From contig DJMM01000082.1 of assembly GCA_002435365.1 (NCBI GenBank), positions 1 through 22,149 of the forward strand: a stretch of DNA of 22,149 nt, read 5' to 3'. Positions 6,730 through 14,936 of the stretch are shown here, one piece after another. Position 1 is the stretch's first letter. Every line of letters starts with the position of its first letter. The notes under the pieces are model-generated. The model searched no databases, was not told where the DNA came from, and saw only the letters and a list, made by a program, of their open reading frames with translations. The position numbers were made by a program, and so were the translations under genes. Source of the stretch: Ignavibacteriales bacterium UBA6490 (lineage in GTDB: Bacteria > Bacteroidota > Ignavibacteria > Ignavibacteriales > Ignavibacteriaceae).

Positions 6730-7848
6730 TTAAACTTTAATAAATATTTTTTTAGCATACAGTATCCACATCAAACCCAGCCAGAATAATACATAAAAAA
6801 GTGCCCATGCCAATGACGAATTAATGGGCGAGAACATTGGTACAAACAACGTTTGATACAGATAAGTTTTGGAATCAATCTGTGTGCCGTCAGCCATTGT
6901 TATTTTTATCAATGACATTATTCTCGCAAGTAATCCTGACAGGAAGAAAACCGCAATTGCATTCATACCATAAACCACGAATGGTTTTGTCCACCATGTA
7001 TATCCTTTTACGTCAATCAGCCAGTAGCACATAGCAAGAAAATGCAGTGCCATTCCGGTGGTATAAAGGACGTAAGAGCTTGTCCAGATGCTTTTGTTAA
7101 TGGGGAACCACATATCCCAGATTATTCCAAGGACCAAGGCTATGTTTGCCATAACAAACATCCATACCATTTTCTCTGCAGGTTCTTTTTTAGTCGACAG
7201 CCAGTATCCTGTCATTACCCCGAAAAGTCCTGATGATATTGCCGGGATTGTACTAAGCAGACCTTCAGGATCCCATGTTTTTACTGCTCTCCAGAGGTGG
7301 GCAGGTGTATAAATCAAACGATCCAGCCAGGCACCGAGATTAGTTGCGGGTTCATAGTTGGCGTAACCAACCCCCGGTACCGGTACAAAGGTCATCAGTA
7401 TCCAGTATAATATGATGAATGCGAAGGCAAAGATGCTTACCCATTTAATATTAAATTTCAGGTAAATAATAGAAGAGAAGAAATAGACAATTGCAATTCT
7501 CTGCAGCACCCCCGGAATTCTGATTATTGACAGATCATAATAGGGGAATCCCTGAAGAACCAGACCAAGAAGAAAAATGATGGCACTTCTCCTGATAACC
7601 TGGACAATTAATTTTGCATCACTGTCTCCCCTTGCTTTTCTTTTAGCAAATGAAAGAGTAATGGCAACGCCTACAATAAAAAGAAAGAAGGGAAAGATGA
7701 GATCGGTTGGCGTTACTCCATGCCATTTTGCGTGTCCCAGCGCGGGATAAATATTACCCCAGTCACCGGGATTATTCACAAGTATCATTCCTGCAATAGT
7801 TATTCCCCTGAATACATCGAGCGAAACGAGCCGTTTAGATTGTTCCAT
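6730..7848 (-). CDS. NagX/HGSNAT-like membrane acyltransferase (DUF1624/DUF5009 family)
   Basis: Polytopic inner-membrane protein related to heparan-alpha-glucosaminide N-acetyltransferase, a family thought to move acetyl groups across the membrane to amino sugars. The N-terminal signature is clear: RLVSLDVFRGITIAGMILVN (6-25), then the conserved loop GHAKWHG (38-44, with H39 and H43) and TPTDLIFPFFLFIVG (46-60). Residues 61-372 add about eight to ten hydrophobic helices. Length 372 aa is usual for the bacterial NagX type. It begins 19 nt after the stop of the trans-sulfuration enzyme gene and is probably co-transcribed with it, though no metabolic link is obvious. No strong Shine-Dalgarno. 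The actual acceptor is unknown. Confidence 0.88.
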   Translation of the reverse strand: MEQSKRLVSLDVFRGITIAGMILVNNPGDWGNIYPALGHAKWHGVTPTDLIFPFFLFIVGVAITLSFAKRKARGDSDAKLIVQVIRRSAIIFLLGLVLQGFPYYDLSIIRIPGVLQRIAIVYFFSSIIYLKFNIKWVSIFAFAFIILYWILMTFVPVPGVGYANYEPATNLGAWLDRLIYTPAHLWRAVKTWDPEGLLSTIPAISSGLFGVMTGYWLSTKKEPAEKMVWMFVMANIALVLGIIWDMWFPINKSIWTSSYVLYTTGMALHFLAMCYWLIDVKGYTWWTKPFVVYGMNAIAVFFLSGLLARIMSLIKITMADGTQIDSKTYLYQTLFVPMFSPINSSLAWALFYVLFWLGLMWILYAKKIFIKV

Positions 7849-7867
7849 ATATTTATACCGATAATTG

Positions 7868-9085
7868 TTACACAGAAAACTCTTTTTCTTTTGTACGGTT
7901 TTCTTTTACAGCTTTAAAGGCTGTTTCAAGATCCGAAATAATATCATTTACATTTTCGATTCCCACAGATAATCTCACCAGTCCGTCGGTTATACCCCCG
8001 GCCAAACGGGCTTCTTTTCCCATCGAATAATGTGTCATGCTTGCCGGATGCTGAATAAGGGATTCAACACCGCCAAGACTGACAGCCAGCTGGCATAATT
8101 TTACGGAGTTCATCATAACTCTACCCGATTCCAGTCCGCCTTTCAGTTCAAACGCTATCATACCTCCGGGGCCCTTATGCTGCTTTAATCCAAGCTGGTA
8201 TTGGGGATTGCTTTTTAATCCGGGGAAGTAAACCTTTTCCACCATGGAATGATTTTCAAGGTATTCGGCAATAATCTGCGCACTTTGGCAGTGACGTTCC
8301 ATACGAAGCGCCAGTGTTTTAATTCCCCGGTGTACCAGGAAAGAATTAAACGGGTCTATAACTCCTCCTAGCTGATTTAATGTTTTTCTGAAAGCAGTAT
8401 ATGCTGTTTCATCCTTCACCACAATTATACCGCCAACAACATCCGCATGTCCGTTAAGAAATTTTGTAAGGCTGTGAAGAACGACGTCAGCCCCCATCAG
8501 CAGGGGCTGCTGCAGGGCAGGACTCATAAAAGTATTATCGACCACAACCAAACAGTTATGCTGGTGTGCAATTTTTGAAATTTCGGATATATCGGATAAC
8601 ACCAATGTTGGATTACCGGGAGTTTCAAGATATACAAGCTTTGTATCGGGGCGGATAGAGGCTCTTACAATATTTATGTCTGACGTATCCACAAAATCAG
8701 CCTGTACACCAAACTTCCCGAATATGGATTTCATCAGAGTTGTTGTAGGTCCGTATACATAATTTGAGCACACCACATGATCACCGGCGGAAACAATGCT
8801 CGCTATGGTAGTGTGGATTGCAGCCATACCGCTACCACAGCCGAGGCCCTTATAGCCTCCCTCAAGTTCAGCTATGCAATTTTCAAGTGCTTCAACCGTT
8901 GGATTGAGCATTCTTGTATAAATATAGCCTTTTTCCTCGCCCGCGAATAAGGATGCTCCCTGCTGGGCGGATTGAAATTTAAATGTTGAGGTCTGGTAAA
9001 TTGGAGGGATCACCGATCCGAATTCATATTCATCGATACCTGAATGGACGCATTTAGAGTCAAAATTTAAATTATTGTCTTTCAT
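7868..9085 (-). CDS. Trans-sulfuration family PLP enzyme (cystathionine/methionine gamma-lyase or gamma-synthase type)
   Basis: Cytoplasmic PLP enzyme of the Cys/Met metabolism family (fold type I), 405 aa. The PLP lysine is K208 in HSLTKFLNGHADVVGG. Phosphate-binding Y56/R58 are in YIYTRMLNPT, the cofactor-stacking tyrosine is in VYG (Y111), and PLP-binding aspartate lies in VVVDNTFMSPALQQP (about D183). The carboxylate-binding region SLGGVESLIQHPASMTH is intact. The residue after Y111-G112 is Pro113, where methionine gamma-lyases normally carry a conserved Cys, so a true methionine gamma-lyase is less likely. Cystathionine gamma-lyase, cystathionine gamma-synthase or O-acylhomoserine sulfhydrylase activity cannot be separated by eye. 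First gene of a pair with the NagX-like gene. Confidence 0.9.
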   Translation of the reverse strand: MKDNNLNFDSKCVHSGIDEYEFGSVIPPIYQTSTFKFQSAQQGASLFAGEEKGYIYTRMLNPTVEALENCIAELEGGYKGLGCGSGMAAIHTTIASIVSAGDHVVCSNYVYGPTTTLMKSIFGKFGVQADFVDTSDINIVRASIRPDTKLVYLETPGNPTLVLSDISEISKIAHQHNCLVVVDNTFMSPALQQPLLMGADVVLHSLTKFLNGHADVVGGIIVVKDETAYTAFRKTLNQLGGVIDPFNSFLVHRGIKTLALRMERHCQSAQIIAEYLENHSMVEKVYFPGLKSNPQYQLGLKQHKGPGGMIAFELKGGLESGRVMMNSVKLCQLAVSLGGVESLIQHPASMTHYSMGKEARLAGGITDGLVRLSVGIENVNDIISDLETAFKAVKENRTKEKEFSV

Positions 9086-9159
9086 TAATTTCCCGGGGTA
9101 ATTAAAATATTATTGCGAACGAAAATTATATTTAATAGTTATAAAAACCTATAAAAAAT

Positions 9160-10029
9160 TTAATTCCCGCCAAGTATCAGCGGAAGTCCGTCTTTTCCGG
9201 AACCGATAACAACTATCTTTGAATTAGGTGAATTAGAAAGTTTTTCTGTTGCTTCAATTCCTTTCCAGCGGAGAAGCTGGTCACTAATACCTTTAGAAAC
9301 TATATCCTGAAAATCTGCAATTCCTTTAGCTTCAATTCTTTTTCTTTCAGCTTCCTGGCGTTCTCTTTCAAGAACAAACTGCATACGCTGACTTTCCTGT
9401 TCGGCTTTTAATTTTTCTTCAATTGACGCAGTTAAACCGGCAGGAAGTATTATCTGGCGCAAAGGTGCTGCCTCAAGAGTTATACCGCGTGGTTTTACAA
9501 GCCGCGATAGTTCAGATTCGATTTTTCTGGCAAGTTCTTCACGCTGGGCAGTGTACAATGCCCTGGCCTCATAACTGGCAGTTACGCCCCGGACCACAGA
9601 TCTGAACTGGGGGAGGAGGATTTTTTCTACATAATTCTCGCCCACGCTCTTATAAATTCTGTTTGCATTTTCAAAACTCAGGCTGAATAGAAGACTTATC
9701 TCAAGTTCCACGCTCAGTCCTTCCCTTGAAGGAACATTCATTGTTTCCTTTATTTCCTGAGTTCTTGCATCAAACTTTACAACATTTGCCATTGGATTTA
9801 CAAAATTTATTCCGGGATAGAGTGTCTGATCACTAACATTTCCGAAAAAATCGACAACACCGACATGTCCTGCCGGGATCATTGTAAAGAACTGCATCAG
9901 CAGAATCACAACTGCTACAAAAAACCCGATCAGCGCAAACGAAGATTCGGACTTATTGTATCTTTTTCGTGCATTGAAAAAAACAAATAGAGCTGCAACT
10001 GCCGCAAGTAGTGCTACTATAAATAACAT
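9160..10029 (-). CDS. Prohibitin-like SPFH-domain membrane protein
   Basis: Membrane scaffold protein of the stomatin/prohibitin/flotillin superfamily. Two hydrophobic segments sit at about residues 1-19 and 30-50. The SPFH (Band 7) domain runs from about 50 (IPAGHVGVVDFFGNVSDQTLYPGINFV) to 205, followed by a charged coiled coil (about 205-245, rich in Glu, Arg and Gln) and a C-terminal tail. Length 289 aa fits the prohibitin type. Bacterial relatives oligomerise in the membrane and often influence FtsH-type proteases; that role is inference here. A GAGGTAAC ribosome binding site supports the start. It is followed 74 nt later by the trans-sulfuration enzyme gene on the same strand. Confidence 0.92.
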   Translation of the reverse strand: MLFIVALLAAVAALFVFFNARKRYNKSESSFALIGFFVAVVILLMQFFTMIPAGHVGVVDFFGNVSDQTLYPGINFVNPMANVVKFDARTQEIKETMNVPSREGLSVELEISLLFSLSFENANRIYKSVGENYVEKILLPQFRSVVRGVTASYEARALYTAQREELARKIESELSRLVKPRGITLEAAPLRQIILPAGLTASIEEKLKAEQESQRMQFVLERERQEAERKRIEAKGIADFQDIVSKGISDQLLRWKGIEATEKLSNSPNSKIVVIGSGKDGLPLILGGN

Positions 10030-10178
10030 TTGAGTTACCTCATCTTAAATGATTTAATCTTAAAAAATAAATATAAAAAAAACGAGTGTCTTAAATGAGT
10101 GCAATCAGCAGAAAAAAAGGCGCATTCCGGGCTAAAAAATGTTTTTGAGGGAATATTAGTATAAATTATTGTTATTTA

Positions 10179-10231
10179 ATAAGTCTGCTGCAATACCGGA
10201 AAGACTTATACGACATCCTGTATTGCAGCAG
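10179..10231. repeat. Two overlapping, mutually exclusive inverted repeats
   Basis: A perfect 12-bp inverted repeat, CTGCTGCAATAC (10185-10196) and GTATTGCAGCAG (10220-10231), encloses a 23-nt loop. A second perfect 8-bp repeat, ATAAGTCT (10179-10186) and AGACTTAT (10202-10209), shares two bases with the left arm, and its right arm lies in that loop, so the two stems compete. It lies about 30 nt after the ferritin-like gene (minus strand) and upstream of the prohibitin-like gene. No T-run follows it, so it is not a classical terminator. Confidence 0.6.
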
Positions 10232-10263
10232 TTGATAGGTAAATCCGGGATTATTGCGGATTT

Positions 10264-10716
10264 TTATTTCTTGTATTCTTTCAGAAATCCGACAAATTCT
10301 CTTCGATGGCTTTCCTCCATTCCCAGAAGCGTAATGCACATATCCTGTGTTACGTAATCTTCTCCTTCACACAGTTTAATAATTTTTTTATACTGATCTA
10401 TAGCACCGTTTTCGGCTTTAATCACTCCCTCGATCACTGCCTGAACATTTGTAGTATCTTTCAGCGGCTGAAGAAATGTCTGCTCTGCTTTAAAATCTTT
10501 GGATCCGGGAATAATACCCCCGATTTCCTTAACTCTTTTGGCAATCATTTGTGCATGATTAAGCTCCTCGGTTACATCCAGCGCAAGTGATTTTTTTATT
10601 TCTTCGGCTCTTACTCCGTCAAGGTTTATTGAGTTTGAGATATAGTTGAGTACTGTTTCAACTTCCATCCAGTAGCTCTTGATAAGGTTGTCTATTATTT
10701 GCTTATTTGTTGCCAT
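10264..10716 (-). CDS. Ferritin-like (bacterioferritin/Dps-like) di-iron protein
   Basis: A 150-aa four-helix-bundle protein predicted to bind and oxidise iron. Di-iron ligands can be assigned: E18 and/or E20 in helix A (YWMEVETVLNY), E51 and H54 in helix B (EELNHAQ), E102 in helix C (IKAENGAIDQY), and E134 with H137 in helix D (MEESHRREF). This ExxH pattern in helices B and D is typical of bacterioferritin-like and Dps-like proteins. The haem methionine of classical bacterioferritin cannot be confirmed. A strong AGGAGG site supports the start. It lies 9 nt after the pyrimidine phosphorylase gene, so the two form an operon. It may serve iron storage or peroxide protection. Confidence 0.88.
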   Translation of the reverse strand: MATNKQIIDNLIKSYWMEVETVLNYISNSINLDGVRAEEIKKSLALDVTEELNHAQMIAKRVKEIGGIIPGSKDFKAEQTFLQPLKDTTNVQAVIEGVIKAENGAIDQYKKIIKLCEGEDYVTQDMCITLLGMEESHRREFVGFLKEYKK

Positions 10717-10725
10717 ATATTCCTC

Positions 10726-12030
10726 CTAGTGTAATATTGTTTTAATTAATTCCGGTTGCTTTCCTCTTCTTCCGGAGATCATCACCGCACGTCTTATTTT
10801 ATCTCCTGCAATACCCAGAGCGCTTTTTTTGTTCGTATATATTTCTGCCAAAACCTGATTTTTACTGATCCTGTCGCCAAGAGAAGGATAAAAAATTATT
10901 CCTGTATTCATGTCAATTTTATCCTCTTTGGTTTTTCTGCCTGCACCAAGTTCAACAGCAGCCATACCGATTTCATAAGTGTTTATTTTATTCAGATAAC
11001 CCTCATCCGGCGCATAAATTTTCGTTTTATAAGATGCCGCAGGGTATTTTTCGGGTTCAATTACAAGATCAGTATCACCCTTCTGTAATTTAATAATTTC
11101 AAGAAATTTATCGTATGCTTTCCCGCTCCCGATCATTTTTTCTGCTGTTTTATATCCATCCTCAAGAGAACGTGCTTTATTGCCGAGCTTAAGCATTGCT
11201 CCCGCCAATGTTAAAGAAAGGGTGTAAAGGTTTCCCTTACTTTCACCTTTCAGCACTTTCAGTGACTCCACCACTTCAAACCAGTTGCCTATATAATTGC
11301 CCAGCGGCTGATTCATATCTGTAATAAAAGCAATTACTTTTTTGTCGAATAATTTTGCGGTTTTAATCAGCGATTTAGCAAGGCTGACAGCGTCATCGTA
11401 ATTGCTCATAAACGCACCGCTGCCTGTTTTCACATCCAGAACGAGACCATCTATTCCCTCAGCCAGTTTTTTGCTCATTATGCTGCCGGTAATTAATGGA
11501 ATTGATTCAACCGTGGAGGTCACATCCCTGAGTGAATAAATAAGTTTGTCTGCCGGTGCTATTTCCCTGGTTTGTCCTATTAATACCGCACCGCAGCGGC
11601 TTAATATTCTTTTATATTCTTTCAGGTTCAGATCTGTTCTGAATCCCGGAATTGATTCGAGTTTATCAAGTGTACCTCCTGAATGTCCCAATCCCCTTCC
11701 GGAAATCATCGGCACGTAAATTCCCGCAGCGGCACATATGGGAGCAAGTATAAGTGATGTTTTATCTCCTACCCCGCCGGTGGAATGCTTATCAACCTTG
11801 GTTCCTTTTACAGATGAAAGATCAATCACTTTTCCGCTGAAGAGCATTTCTTTCGTTAAAAGCCCGGTTTCCTCTTCATTCATTCCTTTTAAGAAAACAG
11901 CCATCAGAAATGCGGAGAACTGATAATCCGGAATAATACCATTTGTATATCCGGATATCAGGTAATGAATCTCTTCTTTATTAAGGGAATGACCATCCCG
12001 CTTTTTGCGTATTATTTCTGCAGTATCCAT
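10726..12030 (-). CDS. deoA: Thymidine/pyrimidine-nucleoside phosphorylase
   Basis: Cytoplasmic salvage enzyme cleaving thymidine, deoxyuridine (and possibly uridine) with phosphate to give the base and (deoxy)ribose-1-phosphate. Length 434 aa is usual. The family signature is complete: SGRGLGHSGGTLDKLESIPGF (about 109-129). Upstream is the phosphate-binding region KVDKHSTGGVGDKTSL, and downstream are SLRDVTSTVESIPLITGSIMSKKLAEG and DVKTGSGAFM. The helical alpha domain at the N-terminus (KRDGHSLNKEEIHYLISGY) is present. Whether it is strictly thymidine-specific (DeoA) or broad (Pdp) cannot be told from sequence. No good Shine-Dalgarno is seen. First gene of a pair with the ferritin-like gene, an unusual partnership. 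Confidence 0.94.
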   Translation of the reverse strand: MDTAEIIRKKRDGHSLNKEEIHYLISGYTNGIIPDYQFSAFLMAVFLKGMNEEETGLLTKEMLFSGKVIDLSSVKGTKVDKHSTGGVGDKTSLILAPICAAAGIYVPMISGRGLGHSGGTLDKLESIPGFRTDLNLKEYKRILSRCGAVLIGQTREIAPADKLIYSLRDVTSTVESIPLITGSIMSKKLAEGIDGLVLDVKTGSGAFMSNYDDAVSLAKSLIKTAKLFDKKVIAFITDMNQPLGNYIGNWFEVVESLKVLKGESKGNLYTLSLTLAGAMLKLGNKARSLEDGYKTAEKMIGSGKAYDKFLEIIKLQKGDTDLVIEPEKYPAASYKTKIYAPDEGYLNKINTYEIGMAAVELGAGRKTKEDKIDMNTGIIFYPSLGDRISKNQVLAEIYTNKKSALGIAGDKIRRAVMISGRRGKQPELIKTILH

Positions 12031-12448
12031 AAAGCAAATTTATAAAAAGTATCGATAAGATTACTACTTTTCATCTATATAGTATATGCAGGCAGATTTA
12101 TTTGAATTTTGAATAAGCATCGTTTTTTCTGATATAAATGAGATATGGTGATGCAGAATTGCACTGTGGCGCCGGAATCCCAAAGCCGGCGCTCAGGGTA
12201 AAATTACTTCCACTAAACTGCTAATAGCATACATATTCTCTGATATTTACATTGCTTTATACATTCTTTGCTGGATTAACATATCAGCTATGTTTATATT
12301 GATACAGCTTAATGTTTGTTGATCAGAGAATTACTCTCCAGAAACCTGACAGACAGCATAAAATTCTTTAAATAAATATCCTTTCTCCTTAATAAAATAG
12401 TTAACTTGCAGCGATAAAATAAACTTATTAATCAGATCATTAACCCCG
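12031..12448. other. Intergenic region between divergent operons
   Basis: No gene is seen. It must carry promoters for the phosphorylase/ferritin pair (minus) and the HlyD-VTC-DUF4956 operon (plus). It contains a GC-rich hairpin, GCGCCGG (12169-12175) with CCGGCGC (12186-12192) around a 10-nt loop, in otherwise AT-rich DNA. A weaker inverted repeat, CTGATAT (12240-12246) and ATATCAG (12281-12287), is also present. No confident promoter motif was found. Confidence 0.6.
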
Positions 12449-13516
12449 ATGATGAACAGTAAATATACAAAGTCAGCAAAGTATCTTGCTGCAGCACTCC
12501 TGCTTTTGGCAGTTTTGCTGATTGCCGGTTTCAATGTTCAGGTTCCATATTACATAAATACATATTCAGAAGTTTTTCCAAGGGAGAGGTGGCTGCTGAC
12601 GCGCGGCGATGGGGGTCAGATTGTTTCCAGCGTTATTAACTTTGTAAAAGGATACACAACCGGGTATCAGATATCCCAGTTTGAAAGAGGAGAATTTGTA
12701 TCTGCAGATTTTAACAGGTTCCTGGAGGGGAAAAAGGAAATTAAAAAAGGGGATACTGTTGTGGTCCTCCAGTCGAGCGATGTTCTTGACCGGATCATTA
12801 CAGTGGAAGGTGAACTTGCGGTTGCATTTGCAAATTTAAGATCGCAGAGCAGCGCCCAGAAGGAGGCCCTCATTAAAGAATCCGAAATACGTCTTAAATA
12901 TATAACCGAGCAGATAAACGAGCAGAAGGTTTTATATGATCGTGCAAAGCAGCTTTTTGAAAAAGGATTTATGTCGCAGGAAGAATACGATCTGAAAAAA
13001 TGGAGCCATGATCTGATGCTTATCGAAAAAGATATTTATGAAGCACAGCTTGAAAATCTGAGGACCGGCGTTAAACCGGAAGACATTGTTTTCCTTGAAA
13101 GCCAGGTTAAACTATTGAGAGACAGACTGAAATTCCTCAGGGGGAGAGAATCCCAGCTGGTAGTTATCTCTCCGCTGGACGGAGAAATTGCAGCCTCTTT
13201 TTCTCCCGATACATTAATTAATGTTATTGATTACTCTCAGGTGGTTTTGCATATCCCTGTTAAGCTTGAGGATGTTAAGGAGCTGCACCCCGGAGATACC
13301 GTAAAGGTTGAATTCAACGGCACCGGGGAAATTTACAATTGCGATCTTATCTCTGTAAGTCCCGAAGTTAAAATTATTGAAAACCGGCAGGTTGTCCTGG
13401 TATCATTCCTGATGGATAATGCCGGAATGAAATTCCTGCCGGGGATGGTTGCCTCTAATTCTGTGCTTGTGGGGGACCGTTCAATATTCGATTACCTGAT
13501 AAAGCTTATTAATTAA
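12449..13516 (+). CDS. HlyD-like membrane-fusion/periplasmic adaptor protein
   Basis: Envelope adaptor-like protein, 355 aa. One N-terminal transmembrane helix (about 12-29) is followed by a lipoyl-like half-motif (KKGDTVVVLQSSD, about 99-111) and a long alpha-helical hairpin (about 115-230). The HlyD-typical phrase LFEKGFMSQEEYDLKK (169-184) lies in the hairpin. The second lipoyl half (VISPLDGEIAAS, 239-250) and a beta-barrel domain with HPGDTVKVEF (280-289) and LPGMVASNSVLVG complete it. HlyD proteins normally bridge an inner-membrane transporter to an outer-membrane channel, but no ABC, RND or TolC gene is nearby. Two ATG codons lie at 12449 and 12452 with no clear Shine-Dalgarno, so either could be used. 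The stop codon directly abuts the ATG of the VTC-domain gene. Confidence 0.85.
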   Translation: MMNSKYTKSAKYLAAALLLLAVLLIAGFNVQVPYYINTYSEVFPRERWLLTRGDGGQIVSSVINFVKGYTTGYQISQFERGEFVSADFNRFLEGKKEIKKGDTVVVLQSSDVLDRIITVEGELAVAFANLRSQSSAQKEALIKESEIRLKYITEQINEQKVLYDRAKQLFEKGFMSQEEYDLKKWSHDLMLIEKDIYEAQLENLRTGVKPEDIVFLESQVKLLRDRLKFLRGRESQLVVISPLDGEIAASFSPDTLINVIDYSQVVLHIPVKLEDVKELHPGDTVKVEFNGTGEIYNCDLISVSPEVKIIENRQVVLVSFLMDNAGMKFLPGMVASNSVLVGDRSIFDYLIKLIN

Positions 13517-14245
13517 ATGCACCGGCTGGAATATAAATACCTTATACCCGAAAACCGCATCAGCGATTTAAGAAAGGATGTACTGAATTTTCTTGATTAT
13601 GACAAGTTCAGCGCCCTGATGCCGCAGAAAGAATACAGCGTAAGAAGTATCTATTTCGATACTCAAAGTCTGCTTACCTATCACCAGAAAATTGACGGCG
13701 TGAAAAAGAGGAGCAAATACAGAATAAGGGGATACGATAAGACCGGACATAATCAGATGATTTTCCTGGAAATAAAAAGCAAGGATGTTGATTATATCTC
13801 AAAAGAACGCTCACCCATGCCAATAAACTGCCTGGAGGAGTTTTTCGGTAATAACGGGTCAGCCGGTTCGAACAGAAATTCCGATCAGCTTTCTGCAGGC
13901 TCGGGTAAGTTTTTGTATTATTATTATCTCTACCGGCTGGAGCCCAAAGTAAATATTGTTTATGAAAGAGAAGCTTTCGAATGCAGGAGCGGATCAGGAC
14001 TGAGGATCACATTCGATAAAAACCTGCGGGCAGGAAAAGTAAGTTCATATATGGATTTGTATAATGAAACTGAAATGCCGTCCTGTATCAGCAGCTATTT
14101 TATTCTTGAAATTAAGTTTAACAGGATAATTCCGGCATGGCTTCCCATGGTGCTTAAGAAATATAATGTGGTCAGGCAGGCCGTTTCAAAATATGTAATC
14201 GGGATCGACGTGCTGAATAACAGAAATTTTATTAAACCTTCTTGA
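13517..14245 (+). CDS. VTC-domain polyphosphate-polymerase-like protein
   Basis: A 242-aa protein with the tunnel-shaped VTC domain, known from the yeast Vtc4 polyphosphate polymerase (CYTH-like triphosphate tunnel fold), which makes polyphosphate from ATP. Tunnel residues can be recognised: RLEYKYL (E5, K7), VRSIYFDT (R43, D48), KYRIRGY (R69, R71), FLEIKSK (E85, K87), YEREAF (R151), ITFDKNLR (R171), ILEIKFN (E198) and AVSKYVIG (K225). No SPX or membrane domain is fused. Translation probably couples to the HlyD gene because TAA and ATG are adjacent and no Shine-Dalgarno is seen. VTC and DUF4956 proteins are commonly found as neighbours in bacteria; the physiological product of such pairs is not settled. 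Confidence 0.9.
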   Translation: MHRLEYKYLIPENRISDLRKDVLNFLDYDKFSALMPQKEYSVRSIYFDTQSLLTYHQKIDGVKKRSKYRIRGYDKTGHNQMIFLEIKSKDVDYISKERSPMPINCLEEFFGNNGSAGSNRNSDQLSAGSGKFLYYYYLYRLEPKVNIVYEREAFECRSGSGLRITFDKNLRAGKVSSYMDLYNETEMPSCISSYFILEIKFNRIIPAWLPMVLKKYNVVRQAVSKYVIGIDVLNNRNFIKPS

Positions 14246-14258
14246 AAAGGATATTTAA

Positions 14259-14936
14259 GTGATTGAAAATCTTCAGGCAATAAATGTGTTCTCGCCTACC
14301 GTATCTGAAATATTTGTTAATGTTTCGGTTAGTCTGATCTGCAGTTTTATAATATCGCTCATTTACAAATACACCTATAAAGGTCCCGGCTATTCGGTAA
14401 GCTTTGTTAATTCCATTATTTTTCTTTCGGCGATTACCGCTATTGTAATTATGGTAATCGGGAATAATCTGGCCAGGGCATTTGGTCTTGTGGGTGCATT
14501 GTCGATTATCAGGTTCAGGACGGCTATTAAAGATACAGTAGACATCGTTTACATATTTCTGGCCCTGGCGATCGGGATGGCCGGAGGAGTAGGGTACCAT
14601 AAACTTGCCATCGTTGGTACAATTATGATCGGTTCAATTCTCATTCTTTTTTCCGGAAGGATGAGCAGACTTACCCAGAGCAGGGAATATATTCTCCAGT
14701 TTTCATTTCTTGCTGAAAACAGTACCTGGAACGATCTAATTTCCGTTACACTGTCGGAATTCTGCAGAAGATTTGAGCCGGTTAGCCTGCGGACCTTCGA
14801 TAAAGGGCGTCCGGTTGAGTATTCCTATTATGTAAGATTAAAAAAACACCGCAGTTCAAATCAGCTTGTCAGCAGGCTTAGAGAAATTGAAGGGATCAGC
14901 AATATCAGTCTGTTCTATGACCAGCAGAATATTTAA
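14259..14936 (+). CDS. DUF4956 membrane protein, partner of the VTC-domain protein
   Basis: A 225-aa protein with about four transmembrane helices (about 16-37, 50-68, 93-113 and 116-132) and a soluble C-terminal domain (about 140-225). The hallmark of DUF4956 is the stretch FGLVGALSIIRFRTAIKD (75-92) followed by VDIVYIFLALAIGMAGG. Its arginines and lysine between helices could contact an anionic polymer (inference). The start is GTG at 14259, with AAAAGGA about 8 nt upstream; it is 13 nt after the VTC gene stop. Function is unknown; the pairing with a VTC domain suggests a membrane platform or channel for polyphosphate or a related product. It is the last gene of the HlyD-VTC-DUF4956 operon. 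Confidence 0.88.
   Translation: MIENLQAINVFSPTVSEIFVNVSVSLICSFIISLIYKYTYKGPGYSVSFVNSIIFLSAITAIVIMVIGNNLARAFGLVGALSIIRFRTAIKDTVDIVYIFLALAIGMAGGVGYHKLAIVGTIMIGSILILFSGRMSRLTQSREYILQFSFLAENSTWNDLISVTLSEFCRRFEPVSLRTFDKGRPVEYSYYVRLKKHRSSNQLVSRLREIEGISNISLFYDQQNI

Noticed and set aside
10179..10231. Integron attC-like recombination site
   Set aside because: The palindromic layout is suggestive, but the GTTRRRY/RYYYAAC core sites are absent.
12035..12042. TAAATTTG (minus strand), matching the TAnnTTTG -7 box before the phosphorylase gene
   Set aside because: It ends only 4 nt before the ATG and has no TTTG or TTG at the -33 position, so it is probably chance in AT-rich DNA.
12331..12534. 67-aa minus-strand frame across the HlyD gene start
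   Set aside because: It is antisense to the signal/membrane helix of the HlyD-like protein and has no motif; it is a shadow of that gene.
14232..14600. 122-aa minus-strand frame antisense to DUF4956
   Set aside because: It lies wholly opposite the conserved DUF4956 core and has low-complexity, basic composition; it is a shadow frame.
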